A stretch of 64,000 nt of DNA from Artocarpus heterophyllus (Eukaryota; Streptophyta; Magnoliopsida; Rosales; Moraceae), in contig CM046348.1 of NCBI GenBank assembly GCA_025403435.1, positions 34,096,052 to 34,160,051 of the forward strand. The letters are read 5' to 3'. This document shows positions 23,700 through 34,429 of the stretch, in pieces. Under the pieces are notes generated by a model. The model was not told the origin of the DNA. It did not search any database and saw only the letters and a list, made by a program, of their open reading frames with translations. The stretch's first letter is position 1. Every line of letters starts with the position of its first letter. The position numbers were made by a program, and so were the translations under genes.

Positions 23700-24900
23700 T
23701 GAGCAAAACGGATCTTAAGATGAAGAACACTTCTTCACTCTGTTTCTCTCTCTACTCGCCTATGGAAGAAATTTTTGGTAGAGCATTCTCAGCTTCACCA
23801 AGACACTCACATGTATCTTTAATGAATAGAGAAAGACTTTATTTATAGAGAATGAAAGACTCATATAATTTTTGGAAGCTTCTTTTATTTTAATTTAAAT
23901 ATCTAATATTTAATTAAAATAAAAGAGAATATTTTCTTTTTCCTTATGTTGTGTTAGGCGCCACATATACAGATACCAAATCTGGGTGTGGCTCCAATTT
24001 AAGGAGGAGGAGAGAAAATCTGCTTGATTTCCAATCGTATTTGTTTCCAAATTTAACTTTTTATATTTGAATTAAATCACGTTTACTTAAATTTGGAAAT
24101 TCTATATATGAAAACTTTGTAATCAAGCTTTGGTCTGCACAACGGACTTTCCCTCATTATTGTGCATGCCATATACACAGTGGGCACTATACGTAGTGGG
24201 ACCCATTCATTGTGTGTCTTCTAAAATTAATTATTTAATAATTATAAATTAATTTTTAATTAATTTATTTTGAGTGATATTTAATTTAGAATTTCATAAT
24301 TTTAAATTAATTATCTAAACCAATAATTTCACTTGTCCAAACAGTGTATGCATGGATAGTTGGGGAACTAATGGACCCATAATTTCAAGCTTTAACAAAA
24401 CCAATATATTGATTAAACTCTTTAATCAACATGTTACTATATTCCATCTTGTAGTATTAACATTCTTGGTTACTTACTTCATTATGGCTCCAAACATATA
24501 GTAACGATACGATTCAAAAGACATAAATCTATAAATAGGAGTTTGCTAATAACTCAGGATTAAGATTATCTTATATATGACCCTGGTTGACTTGATTAGA
24601 ACTTGTTACATTTAACAAAAATTATTAGGTATTCATATCATATCATGGCTTAATCCTACATAATCTTATCATATACAGTGCACTCATTTACTAAATCACT
24701 ACATTAATAGTTTGGATAAAACCATTTCCATTCTTAATGGAAATGACATGCACTAGTAACGCTCAATTAAAGATTCTATTCTTTAATTGATTAATTAGTT
24801 ACTCTTTTTCTCTAAATTGATTCAGTGATCTTGATGGTGACATAATCTCCTTTAATACAAGGTAATTCTAAATAAGAAAAATATTTTGTACATGTTGATT
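23700..24900 (-). mobile_element. Probable copia-type LTR, minus orientation (ends unresolved)
   Basis: On the minus strand the segment near 24360-24430 reads GATTAAAGAGTTTAATCAAT...GGGTCCATTAGTTCCCCAA. This has the same order of landmarks as the solo LTR at 52145-54235 (TTAATTAAAGAGTTTAATTA...GGTCCATAGGTCCCCAA). Further along comes an AATTAATT-rich block and then a CTATAAATAAAG promoter box at about 23840-23850. No coding sequence adjoins it. It is probably an old solo LTR. Confidence 0.5.
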
Positions 24901-25556
24901 AGAAGGCGCATCCACATAAGAGTACCAAGGTAGTCCCTTAGCTGCAAAAGGAAACAAGCAAGCCATAAGGAGGTGAGATCCTATCACAAGCAGAAGGAAG
25001 CCATTGGAAACATATGGAAGTGAGATAAATATTCAACATCGAACTAGCCACTACTAGTGAAAGAAGAGATGACTCCATAACATGGAATTTGCAAAACCTA
25101 TTGTTGGAGAACCGGTAGATCTATAGATTGTGTTTGTGAAGTCTTTTGCACTTGTTGCTTGGGCAAATAGCAAACAACTCCTTAGAGCAACAATTTAAGG
25201 ACTTATTTAAGTTACAATTGGAGGGCCGAGTATAGGTTGACAAGCAACAAAAGAGGTTAGTGAGCTTGTTTCAAACAACGACATGTGGCCAAAGATTGAT
25301 AAAATGTGACTCGAGGTAGAGATTACAAGCATACCTGAGGCGAAGGCAAAGGAAAGCCACTCAACATAACACGAGGCCTTTAGAACATTGTGCCCTTTGT
25401 TAGTGCACATTGGTGTGGTGATAATGCTCTATTTTTTACTAAATGAAAACCCTAGCAAAGCAAATAAAAAAAACCCATCATTGGCTGCTATCTAGTAGAT
25501 ATCTTGCTTGTAACATGTTCATTATTATGTATATGCTCATGTCGCACCTTAGCCTA
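24901..25556. other. Unassigned stretch, possibly decayed coding sequence
   Basis: At about 25080-25420 the plus strand gives short peptide-like runs between stops (for example KEVSELVSNNDMWPKID and EITSIPEAKAKESHST). They are reminiscent of a decayed exon or gag fragment. I do not recognise a family. Confidence 0.25.
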
Positions 25557-26175
25557 CTGGTTGCTAGGGCTGGCAATTTGGACATGGCACGATGACACGA
25601 TACGAAAATGGCACGAGATAAATAGGTTTGGACCGCGCATTTATTAATTGTGCCATAAATGGGTTGGCACGAATAACACGAAAATAAATGGGCTAGATTT
25701 GTGCTAACACGCTAAACACTCCTTAACACGTTTAATTAAACGGGCCGTAAACATGTTAACACGGCACGACACGACACGACCCGCCCATTTATAACACATT
25801 TAAACTTAAAAATAAAAATATTTGAAATATTTATAGTAGGTTAGTATTAATTAGATATTGTGTTTTTGTTAATTTTCTTTATTGGTTTTTTTAAAAATTT
25901 TTTAATTTTTTTTTAATTTTTAGTTAATTGGGTCATAAACGTGTCATATGCGTGTTGTTATCGTGTCAACCCGTCACGGCATGTTTAATAATCGTATTAA
26001 TCGTGTCGTGTCATGTTACGCGTGCCATAAGTGTATCGTGTTTGTGTTTGTGTTTGTATTTCTGACACGTTTATTAATCGTGTCGTGTTCGTGTTCAGGC
26101 TAAACGTGTCATGTTGTAATCGTGCAGACACAAACACGGCACAAGCATGATTATTGCCACCCCTACTAGTTGCTA
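25557..26175. mobile_element. Non-autonomous hAT-type element with 8-bp target duplication
   Basis: The element itself is 25565-26165. Its ends are TAGGGCTGGCAAT and the complement of ATTGCCACCCCTA, inverted repeats of the TAGGG type typical of hAT elements. It is flanked by CTGGTTGC (25557-25564) and CTAGTTGC (26166-26173), an 8-bp duplication with one mismatch, as expected for hAT. Inside are many ACACG / CGTGT words (for example a run of CACGACACGACACGAC near 25765 and CGTGTCGTGTC near 26000), oriented towards the centre from both ends. There is no transposase. Confidence 0.75.
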
Positions 26176-26189
26176 TCTAGGATGTTGAT

Positions 26190-26880
26190 TATGGAGCTTC
26201 CAATTGAGGAGGATACGGTTTTCACTGCAACAAACATGGCCTTCCATGATGGTTTAAAACCATCGCGAAAAACTTTCACAACGGTTAAAAAACTGTTGTA
26301 AAAACTTCCGTCGTGGTACCAACATAAGTTTTCACGATGGTTTTATACTGTCATAGAGCATACATTTAGGCACCAAATTTAGGCGTTTGGGGTCCTCTAT
26401 CACGACAGTTTTTGTCTTCTCAGGTGTAATTCTCTGCATTTTTAATCCTTTATAACAACGGTAAAAAAAAAAATGTAGTTAAATTAGGGTAGTATAATCT
26501 CAAATTTCTAATAGTGTTTCCAGATTTGAGCATCAATGTTGCTCTAACTTTGAGAGATTCCTTTTGATGAGGCTTGGGCTCTCGCACCTCCGATGGCGGC
26601 AATTTTGTAGATCATGTAGGCAATCTCAGAGAAGACTGAGTTAGAGGCGATTTTGTGGATATGACAATCAATATCTTGATTTAGAGCTTCTAATCGAGGA
26701 GGATAGGGCTTTTCGCAATTTAAGCATCGACATCACTCTGACTCTGGAGCTACCTGTTGATGAGGCTTGGGCAATAGCACCTCCGTTGATGATGATTTTG
26801 GGGATTGTGCAGGCAATCTCAAAGAAGACTGAGTTAGAGACGATTTCATGGATTTGATAATAGTTGATCAGAGCGTTGAT
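26190..26880. repeat. Tandem repeat of about 194 bp (two full units and a broken third)
   Basis: Landmarks recur in order: GAGCTTC(C/T)AATTGAGGAGGAT, TTTGAGCATC, GATGAGGCTTGGG, CACCTCCG, GGCAATCTCA(G/A)AGAAGACTG and AGTTAGAG. One set begins at about 26192 and is interrupted at 26223. The others begin at about 26525 and 26719. Part of it reads as an open peptide in one frame of the last unit, but no family was recognised. Confidence 0.7.
26223..26516. mobile_element. Small CACTA-like non-autonomous element inserted in the tandem repeat
   Basis: It starts CACTGCAACAAAC and ends TTTCTAATAGTG, so both ends read CACT inwards. It is flanked by TTT on each side (26220-26222 and 26517-26519), a 3-bp duplication as for CACTA elements. 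Inside are CACAACGGTTAAAAAACTGT and TTTCACGATGGTTTTATACT words, typical inverted subterminal motifs. Removing it restores the order of the interrupted ~194-bp unit, which is independent support for a real insertion. Confidence 0.65.
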
Positions 26881-29008
26881 TGGTCAAGCTTCTTCCCATC
26901 AGGCTTTGCCAAAGATTGCGACACTAATTTGAGGTCAAGCTTCGCTAGGCCAGAGCTTTGTCACAAATCCGAGGTCAAACTTCTTCGACCATGGAGAATC
27001 TTGTGTAGCAGAGAGAGAGAGACAGATGAAGGAGAAGAAGGAGAAGAGAGTGTGAGAAACATAGAAAAAAGGGAAAATCAGAATAAAAGAAAATAGAAAA
27101 AAAAAGGAAAAAAAGTAGTACAAGAAAAAATAGCATAAGTTCTACAAGTTTTTTTTTTTATGGCATGAAAAAAATAGAAAAAAAGATGGTATTAGGTATA
27201 ATTTTTTCAAAAAATTAGTTTACTCACATGTACCGAAGCATATATATACATATGTAGTGAAGATACAAAAGGATTTGTGCATAAGGAGGAGCTTTATTAG
27301 AAGTTCGATCTCTCTATGTATTGGAAACAAATAAAAAATAAATAATAAGTACTCTATCTTAAATAGGGTGAAGTACTAAATGCTTAAGGGCCAAATAAAA
27401 TTCTTTTTCACTCAGATAGTTACTTTTTTTTTTCTTTTTTTTTGGGTGAATTGGATTATTACTTCTTGATCATCGAGCGATCACAATCATCTTTGTTCTT
27501 CTTTCCTTCTACAATCATACTAATTTTTCAATCACATTGGTCGCGAAACCATAGACAGCTACATTTCTTATTATGACGCATGAGATGCACGTTCTGTGGC
27601 TAGCAGCAACCCTAGATGATCACCAATTGCATTGCAATCACCAATTGCAAGTATTAGTACCGTTGCATTGCATAACAACCTCGTGGCCGAGAAGTCCAAC
27701 ATGCGTTATAGAACTCCTCTCTCTCTCTCTCTCTTAAACGGTACTAACTCTTAAATGCAAAAATGAAAGTAATTAATAAATTTGTCGCATTTTGGAGGAC
27801 ATTTCAGCGTCAAAGGTCCACCGGTATCTGCACTGGTTGGTTAATTCCACCCTCACGCCACGCAACTAGTTGAAGAAACATAATTAGAATTACAATAATT
27901 AGTGCTACTTTTCACTGGACTTAGAATAAGAATTAGAGCTTTTTGCAGCCAAAAATTTGGTGGCTACTTTTTTTTTTTCTGCAGATTGTTTTTTTTTTAA
28001 TCAAATTTTTTGTCACTAGGTGGCCACTATACATAGCTTGGCCGTTGAAAGTTTTGGTCACTAATCATTCATATTTTGGTTATGAAAAGTAAAAAAAATT
28101 TGGTGTTAAAGGCAACTAAACGATTATTTTGTTACCAAATCGATCGCTTTAACAATACTTCTTTTTTTTCGATTATGATGTGCATCATTTCTGTGCCATC
28201 AAGGAATATTGAACAGCTGGAAGCCTTAAAAAATGTGGAAGATGGAACACTTTCTTTGTACGTTTAATCAATTATTTAAGCAATTAGCATTGAAATTAGC
28301 AAACAATCAGTCTAATCTACCTTCAATTCGATTCTTTAGCAAATAGATATGTCTTAAGTGTTTTTTGCTTCGATATTTGGGTCTACATATAGTATATATA
28401 TATACACATATATTTGTATATATATTTGACACAGATTATAATATAATTTAATATAAGAAAAAAGATATTGAAATAGGAATGAAACCAAAAATTTCTAAAT
28501 AACTGTAATGAAATTCATGTATAACTAAAAGAGACATGAGTTATACCTTTTCGAAGTTATATGTGTGTGTGTATCTTTTACATGTTCAATTTAATTTAAA
28601 AATAAATAAATTATCGATTTAGTTACCTAAACCTTTTAATCCAACTATCACAGTAGTTCTAGAATTTAAAATGAATGTACCTACCCACCGAAAAGCTATA
28701 TCCAATAGTGATAAAACTAATAAATGGTATTTGGCGACATATGTGAGTTAGGGTTTCATTTCTTTAAAAGGGATCCTTAGCTAATAGTGCCATAAAGGAG
28801 ATAAGTACTATTGGTCTTAGTCTGATAGTTTTATTGATCTTGATTTTTCCAGATAAGAACAGTGTCACTAGCAAACAATAACTTTATAACATAGATAACA
28901 AGCAAATAGTGCATCTTAAAAAACCGATCATAATAATATTAGTAATCTCTCATAGGCTCAATACTGTTCAGGTGGAATTGGATGACTTCTGCTCTATATA
29001 TACGTGTG

Positions 29009-29043
<35 letters not shown>

Positions 29044-29270
29044 ATTTGAAGGGTACTATATATATATTTATTTAGATAAATTTTTACCCAATAAAGGTTT
29101 GGTTAATTAATTGATTTGGAGCCATATTGTGTGGTCCAATATTGTTGCTCGGCGTGAAAGCTGTTTAGATTGCAAATTCATGGGGTCCAACACCCACCAA
29201 GCCCTCCATTTGATTTTTCCCTTTTTCTTCCATACCCAACTTAAAAACTCATCACCTCTCCATTTGCATC
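26881..29270. other. Non-coding stretch upstream of MIR164, no protein gene recognised
   Basis: Simple sequence at 27012-27060 (GA-rich), 27714-27734 ((CT)n), 28393-28430 (TA-rich) and 29010-29043 (TA then about 14 TG units). The word GGTCAAGCTTC / GGTCAAACTTC occurs three times at 26881-26985. The last few hundred bases may contain MIR164 control sequences, but I could not identify specific sites. Confidence 0.4.
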
Positions 29271-29276
29271 TTTTGT

Positions 29277-29284
29277 TATAAATA
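29277..29284 (+). promoter_or_regulatory. TATA box of the MIR164 gene
   Basis: TATAAATA lies 116 bp before the first ATG and 227 bp before mature miR164. It is followed at the expected distance by a CT-rich leader (29329-29385: CTTCTCTTCACTCATC, CTCTTTCTCCCCC). A capped pol II start near 29308-29315 is inferred. Confidence 0.7.
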
Positions 29285-29392
29285 AGTAGGCTATGAGAGG
29301 ACAAAGAATTCAGGAATTGGTGTCCCAAATTCTCCCTTTTAAGAACCCTTCTCTTCACTCATCTCCCCACTCTTTCTCCCCCTATTTAGCTT

Positions 29393-29497
29393 ATGAGCTC
29401 TAGATATTCCTTCTTGTTTTGGTTTGGGGTTTTAGCCTTAATTATACTACTTCCCAGTTCTTGCGTCAATTTGGAGAAAATAAAAGATGAGTGTTGA
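29393..29497 (+). CDS. 34-codon reading frame in the MIR164 leader, candidate micropeptide
   Basis: This is the first ATG after the TATA box and leader. It encodes MSSRYSFLFWFGVLALIILL followed by PSSC and a charged end (NLEKIKDEC). The stop TGA is at 29495-29497, six bases before mature miR164. Residues 6-20 are strongly hydrophobic, so the product would look like a signal peptide or single membrane anchor. Small peptides encoded upstream in plant pri-miRNAs (miPEPs) are known to raise expression of their own miRNA, and the position here fits that pattern. Translation is not shown by the sequence. The frame could be a chance upstream ORF, or part of the foldback selected for RNA structure (its last codons lie in the lower stem). 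Confidence 0.4.
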   Translation: MSSRYSFLFWFGVLALIILLPSSCVNLEKIKDEC

Positions 29498-29503
29498 GCA
29501 AGA

Positions 29504-29524
29504 TGGAGAAGCAGGGCACGTGCA
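29504..29524 (+). ncRNA. miR164: Mature miR164 (5' arm, 21 nt)
   Basis: The 21 bases read TGGAGAAGCA then GGGCACGTGCA, identical to the conserved miR164a/b sequence of flowering plants, with a 5' U in RNA. Opposite the star strand, 16 of 19 positions pair (one G:U). Mismatches fall at positions 4, 9 and 10, and two-base 3' overhangs remain on both strands. Confidence 0.95.
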
Positions 29525-29752
29525 TTACTAACTCATAATCTCTCTCAATTTTTGTCTCCCTCTTTTTCTCTTTTCTTGACTGTTTGTGCTTAACAATGAG
29601 AATGTGGTAAAGGCGGGATTCAACGCCTAAAAAACTTTTACCAACTCAACTAGCCAAAACTTTTAGTTCATCTCTTGTTGGTTTCTTCTCATTAAGAGAA
29701 GTCTTATTAGGATGTTTATTTTGCGAATTTCCGGTGACATGAGTTAGTTCTT

Positions 29753-29773
29753 CATGTGCCCCTCTTCGCCATC
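29753..29773 (+). ncRNA. miR164 star strand (3' arm, 21 nt)
   Basis: CATGTGCCCC followed by TCTTCGCCATC, the expected partner of miR164 and like known miR164-3p forms. Confidence 0.9.
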
Positions 29774-29790
29774 ATGACCAACTACATCTC

Positions 29791-30814
29791 ACAGTTGATT
29801 AATATGCAAAGAGAGATTGTGTTTAGTGATATTGTCGATGAGCAGTTTATTGCATACAGACAATTCACATCAAGAATGGTGAAGCTTCGTTTTCAGGTGG
29901 GGCATCTTGGTTTTTGATATTGATCATCACTATCCTTTTTTTTTCAATATATGGTTTTCTATAATTTTCATAAAATAAATCTTTCTTCCATATATGTATC
30001 TATTAACTTTATCTCTTTATGCTTAATTTATCTCAAAAATTCTGGTCATGAAATTTATGAAGTAATAGGATATTATTCTTATTAACTGTGAAGGGATAAC
30101 GATGAAGAAAATTATATGCAGTACTTGTCAAATTGAATAAGAGTTTGCAGGAGTACTTTTCGACAATTTTCCACCGATGTAGTTAGCAGTTGATTTGGTA
30201 TAATTGATCAAGTGATCTAGTGCTATAGTACATGTCGTCTTCAAAACAACATGATCTGGTCATGATCGGCATCTGTAACATGATGTCCGTACGACCTCAT
30301 CGAGCCGTTAACTTTGATTACACAAACTCCAGGCTTTCTCTCTTGTTTTTGATTCAGTACTAGACCAAAGATAATGCATGAACAATTAATATTGTCAATA
30401 TTTGGAGTCATTTAGTACGTGTGTTTTGTGTCTTGTTTTTTTTTTTTTTTTTTTCCTGATCTTTTCTATATAAAAAAATATTGTCAAAAAATACTTCACA
30501 ATACAGTCACAAGTATTGTTGCAGGAACAAACTAATTCCCATTTTGTATGTTTGGGAGTTGAAAAAAAAGGTGTACCAGTAGAAATATAAACCATATTGA
30601 CACTGATCTCTCTCTCTCTCTCTAGATAATATATGGTGTATCTATTTTGTTGTGTGTGAGTTTGGATGTAACACATAATTATCAATCCAAAGGGTTTCGA
30701 AGTCAAGAACATGATTTTGTGTTAAAATAAGAAAAAGTTCTTTGATACTGCTGGCTTCCAAAATCCAAAAGTGATGATTGAAAACACCAAAAAAAAAAAA
30801 GAGAGAGAGAGAAA
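29791..30814. other. Downstream of MIR164, no gene recognised
   Basis: The MIR164 transcript probably ends here, but no terminator is evident. Simple sequence: poly-T at about 30436-30454, (CT)n at 30607-30624 and GA-rich at 30800-30815. Confidence 0.4.
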
Positions 30815-31275
30815 AACCCAAAACACTCCATATGTTTTACCTAAATATCATTTTTGTCCCTCTTATTATAAAAATATCCAAAACGTCCCCTATATTCTCA
30901 AAATTATACTCAAAATACCTCATGAAGCAATTGATTATTTTCAAATTTCAAGATTATCATTCCCAATCTATAATAAATGTTATTTTAAATATAACTATAA
31001 GCCAAAAAATAAAAGACAATTTAAAATGTTCAAACAAACATTTTAATTAAGTAAATACATCAATTATTTTGAAAGTTTGAACTTTTTAAGATTGATTTTA
31101 TTTAGTATTTTAGTTTAACAATGTTTTAAATTATATTTAAAAAAAATTAGGAGGCGTAATTTTGATTTTTTAAAAAGTTTAATTGCTTTAAGGGTACTTT
31201 GTGTATTATTTTAAAAACACAAGGAGGTTTTTGAAATTTTTATAATACGAGAGACAAAAGTATGAGGTTAAATTA
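30815..31275. repeat. Foldback element with arms of about 110-130 bp
   Basis: The left arm (from about 30815) carries TTTTTGTCCCTCTTATTATA...AAAATATCC...CCCC...CAAAATACC. The right arm, read on the other strand from about 31275, carries TTTTGTCTCTCGTATTATAA...AAATTTC...CCTCC...CAAAGTACC. The order and spacing of the words match, giving a long imperfect hairpin around an AT-rich centre. It is probably a MITE. No transposase is present and the superfamily is unknown. Confidence 0.65.
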
Positions 31276-31704
31276 AAGTAAGATTGGTAAAAGCCAAATT
31301 TAGGTTTCATTTTCAACGTTAATATGACCACTTTTTCATTTTTTGGTTTTATGTTTTTCCTTTCTCCGTTCCTTGTATAAGTCTTTGGGTTGAAGTGGAA
31401 GAATCTTCTCAGCTTGCGGTCCTATCCTGGTAGCCAATTGGGGAGGCACATGTGTCGAGAGAACCGACGCATGGTTTTACAGAGGAGTCATAGCTGAATA
31501 GTAGAACATAGATCATCATAAGCAATATTATCTTGAATTGGTACCACCACTGGTGATCAGGAGATAGTACGACTATAACTCCCAACTGTTGTCTTTAGGG
31601 AATTAACTGCTACTCCTCGTCCACGTTTGTGTGACATTGCATAACCAATACGCTTTTACAGCAAACTGTAATTTTCCTTTGACCCAGAATGAGCAATTAT
31701 TAAG

Positions 31705-31885
31705 ATTTATAGGGATGTTTGGCATACTAGTTAGAGCTATTTATTAAAACTGTAAATACTGTAACATATGAAAGCTTTATACTATAGCAATGTTTTTGCT
31801 TTTAAGGTAGCACGTGAGAGCTTTCATTATTTTTAACTGAAAAGTTGATTAAAATCAATTAATACTAGACAGGCGTTATTCGCCT
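31705..31885 (+). repeat. Dispersed small repeat family M, copy 7
   Basis: Cores TGTAACATATGAAAGCTTTA and GGTAGCACGTGAGAGCTTTC sit between GGCATACTAGTTAGAGC and TTGATTAAAATCAATTAATA arms. Confidence 0.65.
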
Positions 31886-34429
31886 TTTAGAAAAGCCTTT
31901 GCTGAAGAGGGGTTTTTGTTCTCTCTGTTTTAATTATTATTGGTACACATTTTTACTAGAAAAATAGGGGTGTACATGGCTTAATGCTCCCCAATGTTAA
32001 TGCTAATAGGATAAGCCAAGAAGGGCTTTACCAAAAGGGGTACAGTGTATATAAGTTTTAGAGCCTTCCTTCTTGCTTTGTATTTAGGGCTGACGTTGAC
32101 ATGAGCATCACTGTCCCACCTCAACAATTTAACCTGCAATATTAAAAATAAATTAAATTAAATTAAAACACCACATTCCGACAAAAGAAATACAGTACAT
32201 GATTCTCCAGCGTTTTTTCAACATTCATACTATAAATACATATCTATAAATGCTGTTCAAATTATTATGAGAACAAAGCTGCAAATTTACTGCAGAGAAG
32301 CCCCTTTCACACGAACAAAATTAGTTTCATGGAAAAAGGAAAAGGCAATGGAAAAAGGACAAACAACAATCTTTCGATGCTGCAATGATTTCATAGAAAA
32401 AGTAGAAAGCTGATCAGTGAATTGCTTCTTCTTCTCTCATATATTTTATTGGGTAAAGACTAACAGTTGTAATCATACACGCAGGAAAACAAGCTAGAAA
32501 ACAATTTGAGTGCTACGGGCAAGCCCCCTTAACATTATTTTGATTTTGCCATTAGAGGCGAGCTTGGACGTGGAGATTTTTGTACATTATGAAGAGCACC
32601 ACAAACCACACAAATTAAAGACATGATCTTTGCTGTCACCGACACAATTTTGAAATTGAGATTGGTTGATTTCATTTTCAAAATGACAACGACAAGAAGT
32701 GGAATATGGTGTGTTTGATATGACAAATAATTACACAGCACATCTTCTTAAGGCCAAACTGAACAAGGAAATCTCTTAAAATGGTCCCCACTAACAAAGA
32801 CAACAAGGGCAAAAAAAAAAAAAAATTACAAGGGCATCCTAATTTAGGTGGTCTAATGTGTTCAAAATCAGGCCAACTAGACTCAAAGCCCCTCTCTAGC
32901 AACAACAATAGTTCATTAAGAGCAAACTTAGAGATGTTTAAAATCTGTTGTATAAACTGAACTAATGGAAGTGGATAGCAGTAGATAGCAGAACCAGTTT
33001 ATTGCATCAAAGGAAGGACCACTTGTACAAAAGCATTAAAAAGTTTCTGATTAATCTTCAGAAAATAACTTACAAGGGTGTTATTTTCTGCAAATAACGG
33101 AAATTTTATTTTGCCACAATGAAAACAACAATTCCTTCATACCTTTGAGCACTCTCAGCATTATGAATACAGATGAACCAACGCTGACTCAATGCATGAT
33201 GAGTTGAACTTATATAAAAGTAGTTAGCAAACCATAGAGACAAAAAAAACTTTCATCTCATGTGAGAGGAATGAGTTAAATTTCCTACCCACCATTAATA
33301 AACTTCAGAGTACCTTTTACATTTGCTGCAACTTCACTGGCAGCATAATTGAGTATATACTAAGACAGTCTTCTGCCTGTATTTCTCTGCGTCACCTATT
33401 TTACTATTCAAAACCCATCATAGAACACGCATGTATTGTTCTTAATAAAAGTAGTCTTCTGCCGGGGAGCGGAAGTAACAAGCATTTAATATGGATCAAT
33501 AGGAAAAAAGTAAAGAACACCAAAGATGGGCCCATATGAGAATGTATAAAAGGACTCAGGGAATTTTTCAGGGATAGGATTGTATGGTTTACAGCATGAA
33601 AATTTGTCTCATGTTACCTAGCCATTTAATAGGAAATGGACCTCAAGGAAGGAGGTAGCTGTAGTGGAATCCAACACAGTGGTGGGTAACAACATTTTCT
33701 TAAAGATAAATGTTTGTGCTTTCTAAAGCTCATGATAAGGTGAAGGCAGAAACCTTGATTGCCTTCTATAGCCACAATATGCGATGGTGAATGAACAAGT
33801 CTGCATCAAACCATCACCTTGAGACCAAAGTGCCACTCCTTATTCCCCAAAATGACAGCTCCAACAGGGGAAAAAATATCCCAAAGGCCAACCGTATCAT
33901 TAAAGAGAGATTTGTTCCTCCTTTCTGTCTCCCTTTCTTTTTTTTTTTTTTTTTGACTGGGTCATCCAAAACAGATCACATGCTCGAGCAGTGAACAAAA
34001 ATGTGACACGTTCTCACTTCACATGGTTGTAAGATTAGATGGAAAATTGGCAACTTGTCCTTCAAGTTGTCCAAAATGGTGATTCTCAAAGTCAAACTTC
34101 TACGTTCTAAGTAATATTCGGTGAGGATGTCAGTGTCCATTAAAATGCAAGTTGGATTTTAGCGTTCTTTTGTGACGCACCAAGACTCCATGTTCGGGAC
34201 CTTGAGTCCCATGCAAACTGGGCCAATACAAAACATCTTTTTTTGGGGGGCTTCTTTAGCATCAAATAAGAGGCGTATATCTTCCCAAATTGTTGTTTTT
34301 TTTTTTTTTGACAAATTATTCGTTGCCAAATTGTACAACCATTTCTAATTTATTTTTTATTTTTATGGAAGCGTTACAGAAAGGCCTTATTCCAGCAACC
34401 TTACAGTGAGAGAATTTTCACTGGGTTCA
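31886..34429. other. Non-coding stretch, no gene supported
   Basis: Two minus-strand frames (32535-32741 and 32678-32908) show no recognisable domain, though the first carries a CVVC pair. Poly-T at 33936-33953 and 34290-34309. The region may include former 3' flank of the PPR gene. Confidence 0.4.

Larger units (their letters stand above)
29308..29790 (+). ncRNA. MIR164: MIR164 primary transcript and precursor hairpin
   Basis: miR164 guides cleavage of NAC-family transcription factor mRNAs (the NAM/CUC and NAC1 type), which set organ boundaries, leaf margins, lateral roots and senescence. The precursor foldback runs about 29485-29790. The lower stem pairs GATGAGTGTTGAGCAAGA with the region after the star (CATGACCAACTACATC). 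Then come the miRNA duplex and a perfect 10-bp upper stem, ACTAACTCAT (29527-29536) against ATGAGTTAGT (29739-29748). A loop region of about 200 bases closes it. Both arms are where DCL1 processing would need them. With a TATA box and leader upstream, it looks like a functional gene. The transcript start (29308) is inferred and the 3' end is unknown. Confidence 0.92.

Noticed and set aside
29774..29917. A 47-codon frame beginning MTNYISQLIN with an IVDEQF string, weakly like a histidine phosphotransfer protein
   Set aside because: It begins inside the 3' arm of the miR164 precursor and overlaps its lower stem. The resemblance is limited to a few residues, and no following exon was seen.
32535..32908. 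Overlapping minus-strand frames with a CVVC pair, about 1.5 kb downstream of the PPR relic
   Set aside because: No family resemblance. The frames overlap in different phases, as chance frames do.
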